Origin: Salinimicrobium sp049680855
Lineage (GTDB): Bacteria; Bacteroidota; Bacteroidia; Flavobacteriales; Flavobacteriaceae
Length of the DNA: 64,000 nt
Assembly: GCF_049680855.1 (NCBI RefSeq)
Contig: NZ_JBMPGS010000003.1
Location: 310,001 to 374,000 of the forward strand
Direction: 5' to 3'
The notes beneath the pieces were generated by a model that did not search any database, was not told the DNA's origin, and was given only the letters and a program-made list of their open reading frames with translations. Position 1 is the first letter of the stretch; the number at the start of each line of letters is the position of its first letter. A program made the position numbers and the translations under genes. Shown here piece after piece: positions 16,231-26,314 of this stretch.

Positions 16231-19200
16231 TTAGTTATTTTGTTGTACAGAAGCATTGGTTTTTGCCTCCTCGGCTTTGATCCTGGCTAGTTCCTGCCTG
16301 GCTTCGGCTACCACATCTGGATAAGATTTAAAGTTCTGGATGACATTTTCAAGGATGTAAGTGGCCTGGTAAGCATCTCCCAGCTGGTAAAAATTCTTTG
16401 CCATAAGCAACAGCCCTTTTACACCATATTGTTTATATCCTGAATATTCCTTTGTGAGTTTTTGGATCGCCTCATTAGAAGCCTCGTAATTGGCATCTTT
16501 ATTCTTAAAATAAGCATCGTAATACAAAGCTTCTGCCGCCAGTTCTCCAGTGGCTGTTTTTCTTATCTCGGCATAGGCATTTCGGGCTTTGGCCTCGTTA
16601 CCCGATTTTATTGCCACACGGGCAATGATCACCTGTGCATCATTTTTAACTGCTGCCTCTGTTTGAGGATTTTGAAGCACCTGTTGCGCATATTTTTCAG
16701 CCTGCGCAAGATTATTCAATTCCAGGTTAGCTTTCATGAGGTTGGAAAGAGCAAAAATTCTGTTCTGCTGATTTTCAGCCTGGGATGCCAGCTTCTCCAG
16801 CACAGGAAGCGCTTCGGAATATTTTCTGTCTTCAAGATAAATCTGCGAAAGTTTTGCCAAAGCCTTTTCTGTATACTCGCTTCTTTCTTTGTTGACAACA
16901 AATTTGTAATGAGGAATTGCCTCCTGCTTATTTCCTTCCCTGAAATAAAGCTGCGCCAAATAGAAATTGCCCTTTAGTGCGTGTATTCCATTAGGGAAAG
17001 AAGAAAGATATTTTTCAAATCCGCGGATCGCCTGGTCGTTGTTATTTTGCAGGTATTGGTTTTCGGCAGCTTCATAAGTGGTATTATCAAGGTCTGCATC
17101 GGTCACCTCTACAAAATCGATGTTTTTCACCCAGGCTGCGTACTCATCGGTACGTTCAAGATCTATATAGATGAGTCTAGCGGTCTCTACCCCTTGAACT
17201 GCTTCAGGAGAATTGGGATATTCGCTTACCACACGCTTCATTTTTTCAAGCGCCTGGTTTCCCCTGTCCGTATTGTAGTAAATAAGCCCCTGTTTCAACA
17301 AAGCTTTAGGCACATAAGAGCTGCCGGGAACCTGACTAATAAGCTTGTCATAGGCTTGCAATCCTTCCGCTGTACGATTCATGGCCACATATGTGTTCCC
17401 CAACTCATACAAAGCGTCATCGCGATAAGGCGATCTCGGGAAATTATTCATGAACTGCTGCAGTGCTTCAATTTTCGTTTCTGTACGATCTACGAATCCG
17501 TAACTAATGGCTTTTTGAAAAGCTGCATAATCACTGTCTGCACCTCCCATTGATACCGCCTGGTTATATGCCTCCATTGCCGGCCAGTAACTACTGTTTA
17601 CAAAATAGCTGTCTCCCAACCTTACAAAAGCATCGTTTCTACGATTTTTATCATTTGAAGCATTTTCAGCATATCTTTTGAAATATTCAATGGCACGATC
17701 ATAATCGCGCTGTTTGAAATATGCGTAACCAATGTTATAATCAAGATTTTGTTTTTCTGAAACGCCCTGTGCCCCGCTCATTCCGGCGAATTCGCGGTAA
17801 CCAATAAGCGCCTCCTGGTGGCGGTTCAAATTGAAATCACTTTCGGCTTTCCAGAAAGTAGCCAGCGCTGTGAATTTTGGATCTCGTCGCTGACTTAAAG
17901 ATTTCTCGAACATATCATTTGCGGCCCGATAATCTCCTTCTTCGAAAAGCTCAAGCCCGCGGTAAAAAGCCACTTTTTGATACACTACATTGTTCTGAAA
18001 ATCTCTGTTCCCCTGGAGCAGGCGCATGGCCTCCTCAAAATTTCGGGTAGTAATAAAAGAGTCGATCAATAATTCTCTTATCTCATCATTTGCAGGCGAG
18101 TTGGGATAATCCTCCATATAATCCATAAGTACCTGCGGCACGCTGGCATAACTATTCCCTATCTCGTAGCTCAATTTTGCATAATTTAAAGCTGCATCTG
18201 CCTTGATATCCTGGTTAAACTCCATTTCACTGGCATTTTTAAATGCATTCAGCGCCTGTTGCTTTTGATCCATTTTAAGGTAAGACTGCGCCAGGTGGTA
18301 ATATGCATTTTGGGCAACTTCATCTTTCCCGTCTATGATCTTGTTGAATTCAGAAATAGCGCCTTCATAATTTCCCTGTTGGAAATAAGCATAACCCAGC
18401 TGGTAATAATCGGTGTTGTTCCATTTGCCGCGCTGGCCGTTGTATTCCTTTAAATAAGGAATGGCTTCTTCGTACTGACCAAGGTTAAAATAACTTTCGC
18501 CAATGATCTTATTCAATTCAGATTTTTCTAGTCGGTTGGCACGCGGCAGTTGCTCCAAAGCAGAATTAATGGCTTCCTGGAAATTTCCGCTCTTAAAATT
18601 CATGTCACTCTGGAAGTAAGACATGTCTTCCTGGTAACGCGAATCTTCTTTCACCTCTTCAAAAAGCTCTTTTGCTTCAAAATAATTATCGCCCTCATAG
18701 GCCATAAATCCTAAATAATAAGTTGCCTGCGAACCGTATTCTTCAGAATCCTTTACCCGATTTAGATAATTGCGTGCCTGGTCGTAATCATTTCCTTTAA
18801 AATAGGCGTAACCATTATTGAAGTAGAACCGGCGGAGTTCCTTTCGACTCAAACTGCTTTGATCTACCATATCATACCACTTGCGGGCAAGAGAGTAACT
18901 GCCTTTATCAAAATAGAAATTTGCCACATCAGAAAAGGCAGAATTTCTCTTTGTACTGGTAGGGTATTGCTCTACAAAGTCTTCCATAAGTGCATCGGCA
19001 CCACGCTGGTTAAGCCTAATGGCCGCATTTGCAATATAATAAGCAGCGTTCGCTTTGATCTTTTCATCATTCACTTCCTCCAGAACATCTTCAAACAGCT
19101 TTTGAGCCGCCAGGTACTGGCGGTTATTGTAAAGCTCAAGTGCCCTGTTGTAATCTACCAGCTCATTGGTATGAATGGCAGATTGTTGTGGAAAAACCGA

Positions 19201-19251
19201 AATCGAAAAGAAGATAAAAGCAACAAATAAGAAGGTTTTGCTATGTTTCAT
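16231..19251 (-). CDS. Large exported tetratricopeptide-repeat protein
   Basis: 1006 residues from MKHSKTFLFVAFIFFSISVFPQ (signal peptide). Almost the whole mature protein is TPR units of about 34 residues: repeated patterns such as AAYYIANAAIRL, AYFKGNDYDQARNYL, GYAYFQQGNYEGAISEFNKII, ALYELGNTYVAMN, FYLAQLYFREGNKQEAIPHYK. TPR solenoids are protein-binding scaffolds, and the signal peptide places this one in the periplasm. The start at 19251 is supported by a TATCTTTG -7 box at 19276-19283, which overlaps the longer alternative start (19278). It is followed by the barrel gene 31 nt downstream and is divergent from an FtsE-like ATPase. Confidence 0.85.
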   Translation of the reverse strand: MKHSKTFLFVAFIFFSISVFPQQSAIHTNELVDYNRALELYNNRQYLAAQKLFEDVLEEVNDEKIKANAAYYIANAAIRLNQRGADALMEDFVEQYPTSTKRNSAFSDVANFYFDKGSYSLARKWYDMVDQSSLSRKELRRFYFNNGYAYFKGNDYDQARNYLNRVKDSEEYGSQATYYLGFMAYEGDNYFEAKELFEEVKEDSRYQEDMSYFQSDMNFKSGNFQEAINSALEQLPRANRLEKSELNKIIGESYFNLGQYEEAIPYLKEYNGQRGKWNNTDYYQLGYAYFQQGNYEGAISEFNKIIDGKDEVAQNAYYHLAQSYLKMDQKQQALNAFKNASEMEFNQDIKADAALNYAKLSYEIGNSYASVPQVLMDYMEDYPNSPANDEIRELLIDSFITTRNFEEAMRLLQGNRDFQNNVVYQKVAFYRGLELFEEGDYRAANDMFEKSLSQRRDPKFTALATFWKAESDFNLNRHQEALIGYREFAGMSGAQGVSEKQNLDYNIGYAYFKQRDYDRAIEYFKRYAENASNDKNRRNDAFVRLGDSYFVNSSYWPAMEAYNQAVSMGGADSDYAAFQKAISYGFVDRTETKIEALQQFMNNFPRSPYRDDALYELGNTYVAMNRTAEGLQAYDKLISQVPGSSYVPKALLKQGLIYYNTDRGNQALEKMKRVVSEYPNSPEAVQGVETARLIYIDLERTDEYAAWVKNIDFVEVTDADLDNTTYEAAENQYLQNNNDQAIRGFEKYLSSFPNGIHALKGNFYLAQLYFREGNKQEAIPHYKFVVNKERSEYTEKALAKLSQIYLEDRKYSEALPVLEKLASQAENQQNRIFALSNLMKANLELNNLAQAEKYAQQVLQNPQTEAAVKNDAQVIIARVAIKSGNEAKARNAYAEIRKTATGELAAEALYYDAYFKNKDANYEASNEAIQKLTKEYSGYKQYGVKGLLLMAKNFYQLGDAYQATYILENVIQNFKSYPDVVAEARQELARIKAEEAKTNASVQQNN

Positions 19252-19275
19252 TCGTGGTTGGATTTGTTGATGATT

Positions 19276-19283
19276 CAAAGATA
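19276..19283 (-). promoter_or_regulatory. -7 box TATCTTTG of the TPR-barrel operon
   Basis: TATCTTTG on the minus strand lies 24 nt before the ATG at 19251. It rules out the longer start at 19278, which would begin inside the box. Confidence 0.45.
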
Positions 19284-19343
19284 AAAGAAACTCTCTCTTA
19301 TAACGTCTCTCCTACTGAATAAATTATACGTGAGATAAAATTC

Positions 19344-19360
19344 CAAAAATGACATTTTTG
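19344..19360. repeat. Dispersed palindrome copy CAAAAATG-A-CATTTTTG
   Basis: A perfect 8-1-8 inverted repeat between the divergent TPR gene and the FtsE-like gene. It belongs to the AAAAATG-N-CATTTTT family described in the findings. Confidence 0.75.
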
Positions 19361-19444
19361 AGGATAATTTTTCCTAAAGAAAGACAACACAAACGGATAT
19401 ATTTTCGTTCACTTTCTTACTTTTACCTCACAAAAAGATACTTC

Positions 19445-20128
19445 ATGGCCGAGACGGTACTACGCTTAAAAGACGCTTCCATTTATCAACGGGAGACCCT
19501 TATTCTTTCTGAAGTTGATATAGAGATCAAAAAAGGGGAATTCGTTTATCTTATTGGGAAAACCGGAACAGGGAAAAGTAGTTTTATGAAAACCCTTTAT
19601 GGCGACCTTCCTTTAACCGAAGGTGAAGGCTCCATTGTGGATTATGATCTTCGGAAATTGAAGGAAAAAGACATTCCTTTTCTTCGCCGGAAACTGGGCG
19701 TGGTGTTTCAGGATTTTAAATTACTGAATGATCGAAATGTCAACGAAAACCTGCTTTTTGTATTAAAAGCCACCGGCTGGAAAGATAAAGCCGCGATGGA
19801 CCAGAAGATCGAGGAAGTGCTTAAAAAAGTGGGAATGTCTACCAAAGGATTTAAAAACCCGTTCCAGCTTTCGGGAGGAGAACAACAGCGAATTGCCATT
19901 GCACGTGCCCTTTTGAACGACCCCGAGCTTATTTTAGCAGATGAACCTACCGGAAACCTGGATCCCCAAACGTCTGTAGAGGTGATGGAAGTACTTCAAA
20001 ACATTAGCAACAACGGCAAAACCATTCTAATGGCCACCCATGACTACGCCTTACTTTTAAAATACCCTTCAAAAACTTTGAAATGCGATGGCCAAAAAGT
20101 ATTTGAGGTGGTGCAGAAAACCGTTTAA
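19445..20128 (+). CDS. ftsE: FtsE-like ABC transporter ATP-binding protein
   Basis: 227 residues from MAETVLRLKDASIYQ. Walker A is GKTGTGKS (38-45), the Q-loop region is VVFQDFKLL, the signature is LSGGEQQR and Walker B is LILADEPTGNLD, with the H-loop at ATHDYALL. Size, the short ligand-free layout and GNLDPQTS match FtsE, the cytoplasmic ATPase that works with FtsX to control septal peptidoglycan hydrolysis. No ftsX gene lies next to it, as is common in Bacteroidota. The frame upstream to 19349 runs through the palindrome and is not used. LolD-type function cannot be excluded. Confidence 0.78.
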   Translation: MAETVLRLKDASIYQRETLILSEVDIEIKKGEFVYLIGKTGTGKSSFMKTLYGDLPLTEGEGSIVDYDLRKLKEKDIPFLRRKLGVVFQDFKLLNDRNVNENLLFVLKATGWKDKAAMDQKIEEVLKKVGMSTKGFKNPFQLSGGEQQRIAIARALLNDPELILADEPTGNLDPQTSVEVMEVLQNISNNGKTILMATHDYALLLKYPSKTLKCDGQKVFEVVQKTV

Positions 20129-20224
20129 AAATCCGTAATTAAGCCATGCTGTGCAGAACGAAGCTTTCAGTATTTCGTTTATCAGCGCCTTTCTATAAAT
20201 TTTAGAGTGGCATACGAATAGATA

Positions 20225-20262
20225 GAGCCTCAAATATGACATTTTTGAGGCTCTCTTTATTT
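20225..20262 (+). terminator. Intrinsic terminator with palindromic motif at its apex
   Basis: Arms GAGCCTCAAATATG and CATTTTTGAGGCTC (20225-20238, 20240-20253; one mismatch, central A) are followed by TCTTTATTTTA. The apex is a variant of the dispersed palindrome. It ends the ftsE-like transcript. Confidence 0.75.
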
Positions 20263-20334
20263 TATATTTCAATTATCATACTTCTTCCAAAAAATTCAGG
20301 ACGCTTTGCAAGAAGAAGTATCAGAGTTTACGGA

Positions 20335-21237
20335 TCACACCTTCGCAGTTCGTTTTCTTTTCTTTAGATTCATTTGAACTACCGCCAAAAGAATTAGAGC
20401 AATTCCCAGCCATTGCATGATATCCACCTGTTCATTCAGCAGGAAGTACGCCATGAGGACAGCGGCAGGCAACTCAATTGAAGAGATTATAGCTCCAAGG
20501 CCCACTTCAATTTTAGGCATCCCGGCAGTGTACAACAGCGGCGGCAAAATTGTCCCAAAAAGAGCAAGAATCAATCCCCATTTGATAAGAATATCAAATC
20601 GAAATTCATTGATAAGATGAGGCAGGGAAATTGCACTTACTACTAAAAAACCGCCCAGCATCATCCAAAAACTCCGCCGCAGCGAAGGCATATCAAGGGA
20701 AACTGTGTTCGAGCAGTAAATAGTACCTGTATATGACATGGCTGCCAGCATTCCCCAACCAATTCCTCTCCAGTCCAGAACGAAGGCATCATTCAGCACA
20801 TTGGTAGCCATAATAGTACCGGCAAAGATAGCTAAGACTGCCAGGATCTTTTTTAAACCCGGCCTCTTTTGTTGCAGCACAGCTTCCAAAACCACGCCCA
20901 TCCATACACTTTGCATTAATAATACAATCCCAATGGAAACTGGGATATACTTCACCGCGAGATAGTAAAATGTGCTGGTGAGTCCCAGCGTTGTACCGGC
21001 AGCAATGAGTTTCAATTTACTCATTGAACCCGGCTTAACGTCTTTTTTTGTTTTCTTTTTTCCGAAGAAAATGTTGATAAACAAAAGACCCAGCAGCCCC
21101 AGTAGCATTTGAGAAAAAGTTACCTCGTAAGAAGTATAACCTTCAGCATAAGCCATTTTAACAAAAGTGGTCAGCATTCCGTAGCTACTGGCGCCAATAG
21201 CAACCAGAATGGCACCTTTGAACACAGATTTATTCAT
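20335..21237 (-). CDS. EamA/DMT-family transporter
   Basis: 300 residues with ten hydrophobic helices arranged as two EamA repeats (N-terminal half with GASSYGMLTTFVKMAYAEG, second half with GWGMLAAMSYTGTIYC). A basic C-terminus follows (NLKKRKRTAKV). DMT-superfamily exporters move amino acids or other metabolites across the inner membrane; the substrate cannot be read from sequence. It stands alone, with a perfect 7-2-7 inverted repeat (21283-21298) 46 nt upstream of the start that could be an operator. Confidence 0.82.
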   Translation of the reverse strand: MNKSVFKGAILVAIGASSYGMLTTFVKMAYAEGYTSYEVTFSQMLLGLLGLLFINIFFGKKKTKKDVKPGSMSKLKLIAAGTTLGLTSTFYYLAVKYIPVSIGIVLLMQSVWMGVVLEAVLQQKRPGLKKILAVLAIFAGTIMATNVLNDAFVLDWRGIGWGMLAAMSYTGTIYCSNTVSLDMPSLRRSFWMMLGGFLVVSAISLPHLINEFRFDILIKWGLILALFGTILPPLLYTAGMPKIEVGLGAIISSIELPAAVLMAYFLLNEQVDIMQWLGIALILLAVVQMNLKKRKRTAKV

Positions 21238-21282
21238 AGCAAAATTCTTAGGTAATAATTGTTTTGTGAAAAATTAAATAAT

Positions 21283-21298
21283 GGAAATGTCCATTTCC
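21283..21298. promoter_or_regulatory. Inverted repeat GGAAATG-TC-CATTTCC upstream of EamA gene
   Basis: A perfect 7-bp inverted repeat with a 2-nt centre, 46 nt upstream of the EamA start on the minus strand. It shares the AAATG/CATTT half-sites with the dispersed palindrome but has an even-sized centre and G/C ends, so it may be a different operator. Confidence 0.35.
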
Positions 21299-21446
21299 TA
21301 TACATTTTTTGGGTGTTGACATGGATCTCTATTTTCCATTATGCTCTTAAAATTTTATCGCTACATTCTACAGGCAAGTATAGGCCAATGACCAGCAACA
21401 GGTGAAAATGAAGAAGATAATTTTAAAACATATGACTTTCCCACAC

Positions 21447-21482
21447 AAAAAAGCTGCCTCAAAATAATCTTCGAGGCAGCTT
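21447..21482 (-). terminator. Intrinsic terminator of typA
   Basis: Stem AAGCTGCCTC (21451-21460) with GAGGCAGCTT (21473-21482). On the minus strand it is followed by TTTTTTGTG. It lies 20 nt past the typA stop. Confidence 0.8.
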
Positions 21483-21502
21483 ATTAATGATATTATAAGA
21501 AA

Positions 21503-23302
<1,800 letters not shown>

Positions 23303-23326
23303 ATAAACGCCTGATTTTTAAGGCTG

Positions 23327-23359
23327 CAAAGGTACGTTTATTTTTTTCGAAAAAAACAA
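23327..23359 (-). promoter_or_regulatory. typA promoter TTG-N22-TACCTTTG
   Basis: On the minus strand TTG (23359-23357) precedes TACCTTTG (23334-23327) by 22 nt. GCAGCCTTAAAA follows, the same leader start as the cystathionine synthase-like gene. Confidence 0.5.
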
Positions 23360-23476
23360 CCCCTTACTGAAATCTTTTGAAACAAAAATTAAATTTATCT
23401 TATTGATTTTCAATTCATTGAATACTTATAATCTTTTTATGCTTCTACAGTTCCAGCAAAGGCTGTAAAAGAGCTT

Positions 23477-23493
23477 CAAAAATGACATTTTTA
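23477..23493. repeat. Dispersed palindrome copy CAAAAATG-A-CATTTTTA
   Basis: A 7-1-7 inverted repeat in the divergent gap between typA and the SnoaL-like gene; flanks GAGCTT...AGAACC are partly complementary. Confidence 0.75.
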
Positions 23494-23601
23494 GAACCTT
23501 TTAAATAAAATCAAGCGATAAGGCTAAAGAAGGTCATGTTTTTTGTATATTTAAATATTTCATTCACAACATTTTACAGTTAATCCTTAATATCATAAAG
23601 C

Positions 23602-24183
23602 ATGAAAACCAGGGCATTTAAAAACACAGCGGTTTTTGCATTAACAGGGATGATATTACTGTTCCTCCACTTTACGTCCTATGCACAAACCAACAACAGC
23701 GCGAATATTAATTATCCCGCCGCTGAAGATGATCTAGAAATTGCAGAAGCAACGGTAATGGCTTATGAAGCCGGAGACTGGGACGAGCTTAGATCTATGT
23801 TATCTCCAGATGCAAAGATCTACGGCCTGGGGAATACAGACAGCCTTGATGTTGACGAGACCATCACTTATTGGAGCCGTGGCCGCGATGATGCCGCTCC
23901 TACCCTATCGAAAAATGGCATCTGGCTTCCGGTTTCTTTTAGTGAAGGACCTAAAGCGGGAAATTGGGTTTTGTATTGGGGAAACAATACGCTTACCTAT
24001 AAGAATGGTGAAAACATTAGCTTTCCCTTTCACGTGTCCATGAAATTAGAAAACAACCTTGTAAGCGAAGTTCATTTCTATTATGACAATATGAAAATTA
24101 TAAGAGCACTGGGTTATGCTATCAGTCCGCCGGTAGAGGACGAGGACGAGGAAAACGAATTAGATCCCGATGAGGGCTATTAA
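23602..24183 (+). CDS. Exported SnoaL/NTF2-like domain protein
   Basis: 193 residues with a signal peptide (FALTGMILLFLHFTSYAQ). A single NTF2-like cone domain follows (EATVMAYEAGDWDELRSMLSPDAKIYGLG through VSEVHFYYDNMKIIRALG). The C-terminal tail is strongly acidic (EDEDEENELDPDEG). NTF2-like exported proteins often bind small ligands without catalysis, and this one has no recognised active-site set. The palindrome copy begins on its stop codon, and kdsA follows 81 nt downstream with its own -7 box. Confidence 0.65.
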   Translation: MKTRAFKNTAVFALTGMILLFLHFTSYAQTNNSANINYPAAEDDLEIAEATVMAYEAGDWDELRSMLSPDAKIYGLGNTDSLDVDETITYWSRGRDDAAPTLSKNGIWLPVSFSEGPKAGNWVLYWGNNTLTYKNGENISFPFHVSMKLENNLVSEVHFYYDNMKIIRALGYAISPPVEDEDEENELDPDEGY

Positions 24184-24197
24184 AAATGGCATTTTTG
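24182..24197. repeat. Dispersed palindrome copy AAAAATG-G-CATTTTTG
   Basis: A perfect 7-1-7 inverted repeat (24182-24196) that overlaps the TAA stop codon of the upstream gene, in the gap before kdsA. Confidence 0.75.
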
Positions 24198-24239
24198 GAT
24201 ACAATTTGTGGCAAAGGAATTTCCGAAATAGAAAATAGG

Positions 24240-24247
24240 TATCTTTG
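24240..24247 (+). promoter_or_regulatory. kdsA -7 box TATCTTTG
   Basis: TATCTTTG lies 17 nt before the kdsA ATG at 24265. A TTTG at 24205-24208 is rather far (31 nt) to serve as the -33 element. Confidence 0.4.
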
Positions 24248-24264
24248 CTCCAAATATTGCTTTT

Positions 24265-25083
24265 ATGAACCTGAAGAAAATACCACAGTTAAAACATTTA
24301 GATTCCAACAACTTTTTCCTACTAGCAGGCCCCTGCGCTATTGAAGGCGAAGATATGGCACTGCGCATTGCTGAAACCGTTGTAGAGATTACGAATAAAC
24401 TGGAAATTCCTTACATCTTTAAAGGCTCTTTCAAAAAAGCCAACAGAAGCCGCATGGACAGTTTCACCGGCATTGGAGATGAAAAAGCACTAAAAATACT
24501 TCGGAAGGTTTCAGAAACCTTCAATATCCCAACAGTAACAGATATTCATGAAGTAAGCGATGCTTCTATGGCTGCAGAATATGTAGATGTACTGCAGATT
24601 CCAGCTTTCCTGGTACGCCAGACAGATCTTGTGGTCGCTGCCGCCGAAACCGGAAAAGTCGTGAACCTGAAAAAAGGACAGTTCATGAGTCCAGAGAGTA
24701 TGAAGCACGCCGTAAATAAAGTCGAGGAGTGCAATAACGAACAGGTGATGGTTACGGACCGCGGAACGATGTTCGGCTACCAGGATATGATAGTAGACTT
24801 TAGAGGAATTCCTACCATGAAACAGTTTGCCCCCACAGTTTTAGATGTAACACATTCTTTGCAGCAACCTAACCAAAGCAGCGGAGTTACGGGAGGAAGA
24901 CCAGACATGATAGGTACCATCGCACGCGCCGGAATTGCAGCAGGAGCAGACGGAATTTTCATTGAAACTCATTTTGACCTTTCCATTGCTAAAAGTGATG
25001 CCGCCAACATGTTGGATATAAAATATTTAGAGAATTTACTAAGTAATTTGACAGCCATTAGAAAAACAATAAATCAATTCTAA
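24265..25083 (+). CDS. kdsA: 3-deoxy-8-phosphooctulonate (KDO-8-phosphate) synthase
   Basis: 272 residues. It catalyses condensation of PEP with arabinose-5-phosphate to KDO-8-P for lipopolysaccharide inner core. The signature blocks are LAGPCAIEGED, FKGSFKKANRSRMDSFTG, TDIHE, VNLKKGQFMSP, DRGTMFGY, DVTHSLQQPN and GADGIFIETHFD. The Cys in LAGPC marks the metal-dependent class rather than the metal-independent (Asn) class of E. coli. It is flanked by its own -7 box and a terminator at 25110-25148, so it is probably transcribed alone. Confidence 0.95.
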   Translation: MNLKKIPQLKHLDSNNFFLLAGPCAIEGEDMALRIAETVVEITNKLEIPYIFKGSFKKANRSRMDSFTGIGDEKALKILRKVSETFNIPTVTDIHEVSDASMAAEYVDVLQIPAFLVRQTDLVVAAAETGKVVNLKKGQFMSPESMKHAVNKVEECNNEQVMVTDRGTMFGYQDMIVDFRGIPTMKQFAPTVLDVTHSLQQPNQSSGVTGGRPDMIGTIARAGIAAGADGIFIETHFDLSIAKSDAANMLDIKYLENLLSNLTAIRKTINQF

Positions 25084-25109
25084 AGCACTAGGCTAAAATT
25101 ACGAGAATT

Positions 25110-25148
25110 AAGCCTTCATCCATGGCAGCATGGGTGAAGGCTTTTTAT
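25110..25148 (+). terminator. Intrinsic terminator of kdsA
   Basis: Stem AAGCCTTCA (25110-25118) with TGAAGGCTT (25134-25142), an inner CAT/ATG pairing, then TTTATTT. Confidence 0.8.
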
Positions 25149-25263
25149 TTCCGAACGATTACTGCTGACTACTTTTGACTATCTTCACCACGGCCCGTTT
25201 GAAAGTTTCATTGGTTATCTTGAAAAATTTCTATCTTGATGGTGAAAACAGTTCATCTATTAC

Positions 25264-26220
25264 ATGGAAAAATTAAAAATAGCCACTGCCCAGTTCGAGA
25301 ATAGAAGTAACGACAAAGAATACAACCTCTCTGTTATAGAAAAATTGACAGCGAAAGCCGCCGCGGAAGGATGCCAGGTGATCGCCTTCCATGAATGTTC
25401 CATAACCGGATATTCCTTCGCCCGCCACCTTTCCAGAGAACAGTTACTGGAAGTCGCTGAATATATTCCTGAAAGTGCCAGTATTCAAAAGTTGATTGAA
25501 ATTGCAGGCCGATATGAAATTGCAATCCTCGCCGGACTTTTTGAAAAAGATGAGGATGACAATCTTTTTAAAGCCCACGTATGCGTTGACAATACTGGTA
25601 TTGTAGCTAAATTCAGAAAATTACATCCGTTCATCAATCCTCACATCCTCCCGGGAAACGAATATTGCATCTTTGATCTCTACGGATGGAAATGCGGAAT
25701 CCTGATATGCTATGACAATAACGTTATTGAAAATGTACGGGCCACAAAACTATTGGGTGCAGATATCATTTTTATGCCCCATGTCACCATGTGTACTCCC
25801 TCTACCCGTCCCGGCGCGGGATTTGTTGATCCTCAACTTTGGAAAAATAAGGAGGAAGATCCCACTTCATTAAGGCTGGAATTTGACGGGATGAAAGGAA
25901 GGCAATGGTTAATGAAATGGCTGCCTGCGAGAGCTTATGACAATGCTGTTTATGCTGTCTTCTCCAATCCCATAGGCATGGATGATGACCAACTAAAAAA
26001 TGGCTGTTCCATGATCGTTGATCCTTTTGGAGATGTCATTGCAGAATGCAGGACACTGGGTAATGATATCACCTCAACCATGCTTTTCCCTCAGCATTTG
26101 AAACAAGCCGGAGGGAACAGATATACCAAGGCCAGGAGACCTAACCTGTACAGAGAGATACTGTCTAAAGAAAATAATCCGGAACAAAAGGTTTCGTGGC
26201 TGCATAAGGAGGAAAAATAA
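25264..26220 (+). CDS. Carbon-nitrogen hydrolase (nitrilase superfamily)
   Basis: 318 residues with the complete nitrilase catalytic triad: Glu44 (AFHECSITGY), Lys119 (FRKLHPF) and Cys149 (GILICYDNN). The family hydrolyses amides, nitriles or carbamoyl groups in the cytoplasm. The long insertion around residues 180-225 (STRPGAGFVDPQLWKNKEEDP, then a GMKGRQWLMKWLPARAYDN block) resembles N-carbamoyl-type or aliphatic amidase-like members, but the substrate is not determined. It has no signal peptide. It ends in a shared bidirectional terminator with the ribonucleotide reductase gene. Confidence 0.88.
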   Translation: MEKLKIATAQFENRSNDKEYNLSVIEKLTAKAAAEGCQVIAFHECSITGYSFARHLSREQLLEVAEYIPESASIQKLIEIAGRYEIAILAGLFEKDEDDNLFKAHVCVDNTGIVAKFRKLHPFINPHILPGNEYCIFDLYGWKCGILICYDNNVIENVRATKLLGADIIFMPHVTMCTPSTRPGAGFVDPQLWKNKEEDPTSLRLEFDGMKGRQWLMKWLPARAYDNAVYAVFSNPIGMDDDQLKNGCSMIVDPFGDVIAECRTLGNDITSTMLFPQHLKQAGGNRYTKARRPNLYREILSKENNPEQKVSWLHKEEK

Positions 26221-26259
26221 ACGTCGAATAAATAAAGTTTTTTTCGATTCCTCAAAAAC

Positions 26260-26293
26260 AAAAAACCCGCCGGTGAGACCGGCGGTTTTTTTT
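26260..26293. terminator. Bidirectional intrinsic terminator
   Basis: Stem CCGCCGGT (26267-26274), loop GAG, ACCGGCGG (26278-26285). Eight T follow on the plus strand and six T on the minus strand, serving the nitrilase (plus) and ribonucleotide reductase (minus) genes. Confidence 0.9.
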
Positions 26294-26314
26294 GAGTCAC
26301 GAACTAGCTCTTTT

